Origin: Nitrospira sp.
GTDB taxonomy: Bacteria; Nitrospirota; Nitrospiria; Nitrospirales; Nitrospiraceae
Length of the DNA: 28,599 bases
Direction of reading: 5' to 3'
Assembly (NCBI GenBank): GCA_020697375.1
Contig: JAJFBJ010000040.1
Span: 1 to 28,599, forward strand
In this document: in pieces, positions 24,565 through 28,599 of the stretch
How positions within the stretch are numbered: position 1 is the stretch's first letter
Layout: every line of letters begins with the position of its first letter
The notes under the pieces: model-generated
What the model saw: the letters and a program-made list of their open reading frames with translations, nothing else
Databases searched by the model: none
What the model was told of the DNA's origin: nothing
Program-made: the position numbers and the translations under genes

Positions 24565-24607
24565 ACGTACGCCGCGAGGCGCGACGGAAGTGTCGAAAAT
24601 TTTCCGC

Positions 24608-24637
24608 ACGGTAGCACAGGGGTCCTCAGGCTGTCAA
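24608..24637 (-). promoter_or_regulatory. promoter of the ferredoxin:NADP reductase gene
   Basis: On the minus strand a perfect TTGACA (24637-24632) and TACCGT (24613-24608) are separated by 18 bp. The start would be near 24601, giving a leader of about 70 bases that includes the 11-bp duplication. The -10 is weak (three of six). Confidence 0.5.
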
Positions 24638-24705
24638 AATCGGCGACCGTGGAAATCTGCCGATTCGGGGTCGGCTAATCCAACTATTTCCAGCGTGAGC
24701 GAGGG

Positions 24706-26181
24706 CTATCCTCCCGCGCTGCCCACCGGTCCGCCTGCCTGAGTCATCCGCCAGGGATCGAGAAGTTGGGTGAGCCGCTTTTCCGGCAGCACATGCTGTT
24801 CCCGCGCCACCTCACGGACGGTTTTGCCGGATTTATAAGCGTCCTTGGCCAGCTTGGCGGCTGCTTCATAGCCGATCACCGGCGCAAGCGCCGTGCACAT
24901 GGCCAGGCTTTCTTCGATCAAGCTCTTGCACCGCTCCTCATTCGCCTGGATCCCTTCGATGCATTTCACGGCAAAATTCATGGAAGCTGTCGCCAACAGT
25001 TCGATCGACTGCAGCAGGTTGTAGGCCATCACCGGCAGCATGACGATCAATTCGAAATTGGCCGCCTGGCCGCCGACCGTTACCGTGACGTCATTCCCGA
25101 TTACCTGGGCGCAAACCATGGTGACGGATTCGGCAATGACCGGATTGACCTTCCCCGGCATGATGGAGGACCCCGGTTGGGTTTCGGGAAGATGAATCTC
25201 CCCGAGACCGCAGCGGGGGCCTGAACCGAGCCAGCGAACGTCATTGGCGATCTTCATCAGACTGACCGCCAGGGTCCGCAACGCCCCGCTGGCCTCAACC
25301 AGAGAATCCTGCGCCGACTGCGCTTCGAAGTGGTTCACGGCTTCCCGGAAAGCGCATCCGGTCTCTTTCGTGACGATGGCCATGACCTTGGCCGCGAATT
25401 TGGGGTGGCAGTTGAGCCCTGTGCCGACCGCGGTTCCACCGAGGGCCACTTCGCTTAAGGCTGCTTGGGCCTTCTTCATCCTCGCGATGCCCAGCTCAAT
25501 TTGTCTCGCATAGCCGCCGAACTCCTGCCCCAGCCGAACGGGGGTGGCATCTTGCAAATGGGTGCGGCCGATTTTCACGATCTTGTCGAACTCGCGGGCT
25601 TTTCCGTTCAGCGCCTTGTGGAGTCGGGTCAGAGCCGGGATCAGTTGTCGTTGAATCGTTTCCGACGCCGCGATGTGAATGGCGGTCGGGATCACGTCGT
25701 TGCTCGATTGTCCCAAATTCACGTGATCGTTCGGGTGCACCAGCTTGCTGCCCCTGGCGCCGCCGAGGAGTTCCGTCGCACGGTTCGAAATCACTTCATT
25801 CGTGTTCATATTGGTGGAGGTTCCGGACCCGGTCTGAAAAATATCAACGGGAAATTCAGCGTCGAGAGTCCCCTCCACCACTTCGGTTGCGGCGCAGATG
25901 ATCGCCTCGGCCGGTTTGTTCTCGAGAAGTTTCAGCGAATGGTTGACGGAGGCGGCGGCACGTTTGATCAATCCCATGGCTCGGATCATCGCGCGGGGAA
26001 CCCGCAGCGAACTGATCGGAAAGTTCTCGATCGCACGGGCCGTCTGCACACCATAGTAGGCTTGGGCGGGAACCGGCAATTCTCCCATCGTGTCCCGTTC
26101 CATACGCGTGGCAGTCACCATGGATGAAGCATCGGTTCTGGTCGCGGCCGTTCTGTCGGTGAGGCGTGAGCGTGTCTTCAT
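24706..26181 (-). CDS. fumC: class II fumarate hydratase
   Basis: FumC interconverts fumarate and malate without an Fe-S cluster and is a tetramer. The superfamily signature GSSIMPGKVNP, the catalytic-His region HPNDHVNLGQSSND, the TGSGTSTNMNTNEV loop and GRTHLQDATPVRLGQEF are all present. About 490 residues includes a basic Thr/Arg-rich N-terminal stretch (KTRSRLTDRTAATRTD) before the conserved ERDTMGELPVPAQAYYG. The start is ATG 26181, with CAGGAG seven bases upstream; the frame from 26229 would begin in the promoter. Aspartase and argininosuccinate lyase share the superfamily, but DTMGELPVP and the length fit fumarase best. Neighbouring citrate synthase and ferredoxin:NADP reductase point to central carbon metabolism, in either direction of the TCA cycle. 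Confidence 0.93.
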   Translation of the reverse strand: MKTRSRLTDRTAATRTDASSMVTATRMERDTMGELPVPAQAYYGVQTARAIENFPISSLRVPRAMIRAMGLIKRAAASVNHSLKLLENKPAEAIICAATEVVEGTLDAEFPVDIFQTGSGTSTNMNTNEVISNRATELLGGARGSKLVHPNDHVNLGQSSNDVIPTAIHIAASETIQRQLIPALTRLHKALNGKAREFDKIVKIGRTHLQDATPVRLGQEFGGYARQIELGIARMKKAQAALSEVALGGTAVGTGLNCHPKFAAKVMAIVTKETGCAFREAVNHFEAQSAQDSLVEASGALRTLAVSLMKIANDVRWLGSGPRCGLGEIHLPETQPGSSIMPGKVNPVIAESVTMVCAQVIGNDVTVTVGGQAANFELIVMLPVMAYNLLQSIELLATASMNFAVKCIEGIQANEERCKSLIEESLAMCTALAPVIGYEAAAKLAKDAYKSGKTVREVAREQHVLPEKRLTQLLDPWRMTQAGGPVGSAGG

Positions 26182-26227
26182 CGTCGGTCTCCTGAAATAG
26201 CTGTCGGTTGACGTGCTGGAGCGGCGC

Positions 26228-26257
26228 ATCTTAATCGGTCCCCATGCGGAAGCACAA
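26228..26257 (-). promoter_or_regulatory. probable promoter of fumC
   Basis: On the minus strand TTGTGC (26257-26252) and TAAGAT (26233-26228), 18 bp apart, place the start near 26221 and a 40-base leader with the CAGGAG site. The -35 lies inside the inverted repeat at 26244-26270. Confidence 0.5.
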
Positions 26258-26270
26258 GCATGCTCCGCAT
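26244..26270. repeat. inverted repeat over the fumC -35 region
   Basis: ATGCGGAAGCA (26244-26254) and TGCTCCGCAT (26261-26270) form a ten-base-pair inverted repeat with one bulged A and a six-base loop. It covers the predicted -35 of fumC, as expected of an operator. Confidence 0.5.
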
Positions 26271-26357
26271 CGATGGCGCGTGAATGCTCGCTGATGTCCG
26301 GTTGAACCGACCGGGCCGACGGTGAAGATATGAGGGGGAGAGGAGAGGGGCAAGGCC

Positions 26358-26385
26358 AAAGGCCCGCCAGAAGGCGGGCCTTTTT
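26358..26385. terminator. strong stem-loop terminator downstream of hsp20
   Basis: GGCCCGCC (26361-26368), loop AGAA, then GGCGGGCC (26373-26380), extended by AAA/TTT pairs to an 11-bp stem. It has a T5 run in the plus direction and a weaker T3 in the minus direction. Hsp20 on the minus strand ends 20 bp before it, so it is the natural terminator there; it would also stop plus-strand antisense transcription. Confidence 0.8.
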
Positions 26386-26405
26386 CGTGCGGCGGTATGG
26401 TTGCC

Positions 26406-26861
26406 TTAGCCGATCTTCACTTCAATCTGCTTCGGCTTCGCCTTCTCGGATTTCGGCAGATGCAGATTCAAGATTCCCTCCGCATATTCCGCCTTCACTT
26501 TGCTCTCATCGACCGTATCAGGAAGCGTGAAGCTTCGCACGAACCGGCCGTATGACCGCTCAATCCGGTGGTACTTCTTTCCATTCTGTTCCTTCTCGTG
26601 CTTCCGTTCGCCCTGAATGGTGAGGACGCCGTCTTCGACGGTCACCTTTACGTCATCCTTCTTGACCTCCGGAAGCTCGGCCTTGATGGCATATTCGGCT
26701 TCGGTTTCACTGATGTCGACGGTGGGCGTCCAGTCGGCGACGGTCATGACTTCCTTTCCCTGCCCGGCGGCCTGGCCGACCCCGGGACGGGACACCATGC
26801 GATTCAGTCGTTCGGACATTTCCTCCAATTCGCGGAATGGATCCCATTTCACGATAGCCAT
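26406..26861 (-). CDS. Hsp20/alpha-crystallin family small heat shock protein
   Basis: A 151-residue ATP-independent holdase that forms oligomers and keeps unfolding proteins soluble. The N-terminal arm is MAIVKWDPFRELEEMSERLNRM; the alpha-crystallin domain runs from about residue 44 to 143 (WTPTVDISETEAEYAIKAELPEVKKDDVKV begins it). It includes the ILTIQGERKHEKE-type loop, RSYGRFVRSFTLPDTVD and AEYAEGILNLHLPK with the conserved A-x-x-x-G-I-L. The C-terminus PKQIEVKIG lacks a clear IxI/V motif beyond IEV. The ATG 26861 has GAGGAGG seven bases upstream. It is transcribed away from the miniprotein gene; its leader has a direct repeat (26876-26900). A stress role is known for the family; its control here is not clear, as no sigma32 box or CIRCE element is seen. 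Confidence 0.95.
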   Translation of the reverse strand: MAIVKWDPFRELEEMSERLNRMVSRPGVGQAAGQGKEVMTVADWTPTVDISETEAEYAIKAELPEVKKDDVKVTVEDGVLTIQGERKHEKEQNGKKYHRIERSYGRFVRSFTLPDTVDESKVKAEYAEGILNLHLPKSEKAKPKQIEVKIG

Positions 26862-26875
26862 GGTACGACCTCCTC

Positions 26876-26900
26876 TGTGTGCTGATGTTTGTGTGCTGAT
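26876..26900. repeat. 11-bp direct repeat in the hsp20 leader
   Basis: TGTGTGCTGAT occurs at 26876-26886 and 26890-26900, a 14-base period, directly upstream of the hsp20 ribosome site. It may be a protein or RNA element, or chance. Confidence 0.5.
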
Positions 26901-26931
26901 TTTTTATCGGCGGCGCATTTCTCACAGAAGA

Positions 26932-26959
26932 AAGGTAATCTTGCTGTGAGTGAAGTCAA
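26932..26959 (-). promoter_or_regulatory. possible promoter of hsp20
   Basis: On the minus strand TTGACT (26959-26954) and TACCTT (26937-26932) with a 16-bp spacer. The -10 resembles the TACCGT of two other promoters in this window. Confidence 0.4.
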
Positions 26960-26996
26960 GAGCGGCGGTACGAAGATATATGGCTATGAAGAGACC

Positions 26997-27024
26997 TTGA
27001 CATTGATGCAGCAGGCATTATGTA
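26997..27024 (+). promoter_or_regulatory. promoter of the 29-residue membrane protein gene
   Basis: A perfect TTGACA (26997-27002) and TATGTA (27019-27024) with a 16-bp spacer lie about 30 bases before the start codon. The -10 matches only three of six positions. Confidence 0.45.
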
Positions 27025-27052
27025 GTAGCGCCTTTTGCGAAGGGAGAAAACC

Positions 27053-27142
27053 ATGTTGGAATTCATGTCATACGCGCTGCTCGGCGGCATCATGTTCGCG
27101 ACGTCCCTGGTGCTGTGGTGGTTCATCGGGCGGACTGAGTAA
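27053..27142 (+). CDS. 29-residue single-pass membrane miniprotein
   Basis: An ATG at 27053 with GGGAG six to seven bases upstream opens 29 codons and ends in TAA 27142. The product is one hydrophobic helix, MSYALLGGIMFATSLVLWWF from residue 5, with an acidic N-terminal residue and a short charged end (IGRTE). This is the build of small inner-membrane proteins such as the accessory subunits of cytochrome oxidases, but I do not recognise a family and do not assign one. A promoter-like TTGACA element lies just upstream, and the gene is flanked by hsp20 (divergent) and gltA (convergent, 11 bp between the stops), so it is a stand-alone unit. Evidence that it is real: ribosome site, promoter, and a coherent hydrophobic helix. 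Against: no known homologue and very short length. Confidence 0.6.
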   Translation: MLEFMSYALLGGIMFATSLVLWWFIGRTE

Positions 27143-27153
27143 CCGTCGCGCGG

Positions 27154-28287
27154 CTAACGGCGATCGATCGGTACATAAGACCGGTTGTGCTCTCCCGAAT
27201 AGATCTGGTCGGGCCGGTAGAGTTTGTTTTCGCGTAGTTGCTCGAGCCAGTGCGCCAGCCACCCGCTCACTCTCGCCATGGCGAACAGCGGCGTAAACAG
27301 ATCCACTTCAATTCCCATCTTGTCGTAAATGATGCCGGAGTAGAAATCGACGTTCGGATAAATGCCCTTGTCCTGCAAACGTTCGCCGGCGAGTTGCTCC
27401 ACCGCCACTGCGGTTTCGTAGAGGGGCGAGGTGCCGCAGGCATTGAACAGCCGCATGCAGAGATCTTGAAGCACGGTGGCGCGAGGGTCTTTCACCTTGT
27501 AGACGCGGTGTCCGAATCCCATGAGTTTCTGCTTTCTCCCCAGTTTGGCCTCCACTGCAGCGCGGGCTTGAGCCGGCGTGCCGATGTCTTTCAGCATGGT
27601 TACGACCTCCTCGTTCGCGCCGCCATGCAGCGGGCCCTTCAGCGCCCCGATCGATGAGGCGACGACAGTGTAGGGATCGGCCAGAGTCGAGGCCGTCACC
27701 ATGCCTGTAAACGTCGAGGCGTTCATGGTGTGCTCGGCGTGGAGAATCAGGCAGTCGTCGAATATCTCGCTCCAGAGCGGGTGCGGGTTCCTGTCGGTCA
27801 ACATATAGAGAAAATTCTCAGTGAACGGGAGATCATCCCGCGGCGGAATGTATTCGTCTCCACGCCGCAATCGAGCCCAGGCCGCCACGATGGTCGGCAG
27901 TTTGGCAATCAGTCGGACTGCCGACCAATAATTGTTATCCACGTCCTTGACGTTTCGTCCCGGGTAAAACATGCCGAGCGCGGCCACGGCGGCTTGCAGC
28001 GCATCCATGGGATGTCCATGTTCCGGAAGGCACTTCAACAAATCGACGATACGAAATTTAATCCGCCGGTGATGCGTCACATCCTGCACCCACTGCGCAA
28101 GCTCTGAAGCAGTCGGCAGACGGCCGAAGAGCAGGAGATAGCTGGTCTCCAAAAAGGTCGACTGCTTGCAAAGCTCCTCTACGCGAATACCACGGTATTC
28201 GAGGATCCCTCGCGTGCCATCGACATCGCTGATCGCTGATTTGGCGGCGGGAACACCGGCAAGACCCGGCATGAAATCATGTGGCAT
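27154..28287 (-). CDS. gltA: citrate synthase
   Basis: Citrate synthase condenses acetyl-CoA and oxaloacetate. It is of the short, 377-residue type, without the N-terminal extension of the hexameric Gram-negative enzyme. The catalytic residues are in place: His in GPLHGGANEEV, His in GFGHRVYKVKDPRA, and Asp in NVDFYSGIIYDKMGI. An N-terminal GLAGVPAAKSAISDVDGTRGILEYRGI is typical of this group, which includes 2-methylcitrate synthases; I cannot exclude that use, although no prp genes are present. The ATG 28287 has AGGAG nine bases upstream. In an organism fixing CO2 by the reductive TCA cycle, it would serve the oxidative direction or a reversible cycle. It lies near fumC and the ferredoxin:NADP reductase gene. 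Confidence 0.95.
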   Translation of the reverse strand: MPHDFMPGLAGVPAAKSAISDVDGTRGILEYRGIRVEELCKQSTFLETSYLLLFGRLPTASELAQWVQDVTHHRRIKFRIVDLLKCLPEHGHPMDALQAAVAALGMFYPGRNVKDVDNNYWSAVRLIAKLPTIVAAWARLRRGDEYIPPRDDLPFTENFLYMLTDRNPHPLWSEIFDDCLILHAEHTMNASTFTGMVTASTLADPYTVVASSIGALKGPLHGGANEEVVTMLKDIGTPAQARAAVEAKLGRKQKLMGFGHRVYKVKDPRATVLQDLCMRLFNACGTSPLYETAVAVEQLAGERLQDKGIYPNVDFYSGIIYDKMGIEVDLFTPLFAMARVSGWLAHWLEQLRENKLYRPDQIYSGEHNRSYVPIDRR

Positions 28288-28321
28288 GGAGATCTTCTCC
28301 TCTTCTCAACGATAGGGATGG

Positions 28322-28330
28322 AGCATAACA
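28322..28330 (-). promoter_or_regulatory. possible extended -10 promoter of gltA
   Basis: TGTTATGCT on the minus strand is an extended -10 (TGn plus TATGCT). No good -35 is visible. It lies about 35 bases upstream of the gltA start. Confidence 0.35.
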
Positions 28331-28367
28331 ATCTGCGCGGGAAAGGCAGCCGGTTAGCGTGAGTTCT

Positions 28368-28401
28368 CCCGGCGATTGCCGGGCCGCCGTTTATGGCGAC
28401 C
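28368..28401. other. two adjacent hairpins upstream of gltA
   Basis: CCCGGC-GATT-GCCGGG (28368-28383) is a perfect six-base-pair stem. GGCCGCC-GTTTAT-GGCGACC (28382-28401), sharing two bases with it, is a second stem of six to seven pairs with one mismatch or wobble. No T-run follows either. They lie in the divergent region between gltA and the gene at the window end. Confidence 0.45.
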
Positions 28402-28405
28402 TCGC

Positions 28406-28443
28406 TCGACTCAGCTTACCATGTTCCGCGACATCGACTCAGC
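28406..28443. repeat. 10-bp direct repeat in a divergent promoter region
   Basis: TCGACTCAGC occurs at 28406-28415 and again at 28434-28443, 28 bp apart, between gltA and the partial gene at the end. Confidence 0.5.
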
Positions 28444-28450
28444 CGTCGCC

Positions 28451-28479
28451 TTGTATTGACCGGCATCGCTTGGCATACT
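28451..28479 (+). promoter_or_regulatory. possible promoter of the last partial gene
   Basis: TTGTAT (28451-28456) and CATACT (28474-28479) are 17 bp apart, with a TTGACC overlapping the first. Both matches are partial. Confidence 0.3.
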
Positions 28480-28518
28480 AGCGCCAACCACGGTGACATG
28501 GTCGAATGGAGGCAACGG

Positions 28519-28599
28519 GTGACAGGATCGACGCGAATCTTCGTGATGGTCGGTATCCTATTATTGGGCGCGGCATTGATGGTGCTCTGGCGGGATGAG
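28519..28599 (+). CDS. small membrane protein, 3' end beyond the window
   Basis: A GTG at 28519 with GGAGG six bases upstream opens 27 codons to the window edge with no stop. The visible product is a short polar start (TGSTR) followed by a hydrophobic helix (IFVMVGILLLGAALMVLW) and then RDE, a membrane anchor or the first helix of a membrane protein. The rest, and so the function, is out of view. Its divergent neighbour is gltA. The ribosome site makes the start credible. Confidence 0.6.
   Translation, partial: MTGSTRIFVMVGILLLGAALMVLWRDE

Noticed and set aside
26869..26933. Possible RNA thermometer: the hsp20 ribosome site region (26869-26879) can pair for 11 bases, with three G-U pairs, with 26923-26933.
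   Set aside because: The upstream arm overlaps the best -10 element (26932-26937), so it would mostly not be transcribed. It becomes worth reviving only if the transcript starts upstream of 26935.
1..28599. CRISPR arrays, insertion sequences, tRNA or rRNA genes, phage or toxin-antitoxin modules.
   Set aside because: Reading both strands, I saw no regular repeat-spacer array, transposase, cloverleaf or rRNA sequence; the window is continuous housekeeping sequence.

Overview
The window looks like a chromosomal stretch from a high-GC Gram-negative-type bacterium. It most resembles the genus Nitrospira (phylum Nitrospirota). That assignment is an inference from protein flavour (a minimal 993-residue PutA, a long-form HflX, an adrenodoxin-reductase-type ferredoxin:NADP reductase, poorly conserved secreted proteins) and gene order. 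No rRNA or other decisive marker is present. I see no IS element, prophage, CRISPR array, tRNA or rRNA. Almost all of the sequence is compact housekeeping DNA.

Layout. (1) 1-2035, minus strand: an Mrp/NBP35 Fe-S carrier ATPase, a Rieske [2Fe-2S] ferredoxin and two unrecognised small proteins, the last cut by the window edge. (2) 2382-7979: a plus-strand bifunctional proline catabolic enzyme (PutA type) converges on and overlaps a secreted hypothetical protein. A divergent promoter region with a shared inverted repeat then leads to a short-chain dehydrogenase, which ends in an intrinsic terminator, followed by bioD. (3) 7924-19310, minus strand: thirteen genes in one direction with very short gaps or overlaps, in transcription order tsaD, hflX, nth, yicC, gmk, rpoZ, coaBC, a TPR protein, aroQ, efp, accB, accC, thiE. 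(4) 19558-23143: clpC and nadK diverge from a region with two near-consensus sigma70 promoters. (5) 23161-28287: ferredoxin:NADP reductase, class II fumarase, Hsp20 and citrate synthase on the minus strand, with a 29-residue membrane miniprotein on the plus strand. (6) 28519 to the end: the start of a small membrane protein, cut by the edge.

How the genes work together. The long minus-strand run serves core cell growth: tRNA modification (TsaD), ribosome rescue (HflX), DNA repair (Nth), GMP phosphorylation and RNA polymerase omega (Gmk, RpoZ), CoA synthesis (CoaBC), shikimate synthesis (AroQ), translation of polyproline (EF-P), fatty-acid initiation (AccB, AccC) and thiamine (ThiE). BioD makes the precursor of biotin, the cofactor carried by AccB. 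The right-hand part centres on TCA-cycle carbon and reducing power: citrate synthase, fumarase, ferredoxin:NADP reductase and NAD kinase, plus the proteostasis proteins ClpC and Hsp20.

The best observations are about gene starts and expression rather than a new system: hflX apparently starts at ATT; thiE lacks any ordinary start and may use ACG or TTG; CoaBC lacks the usual catalytic Cys and Asn of its decarboxylase half as a matched pair; several convergent genes overlap with no room for terminators; and a 29-codon membrane-protein gene has its own promoter and ribosome site. I did not find a convincing undescribed multi-gene system.
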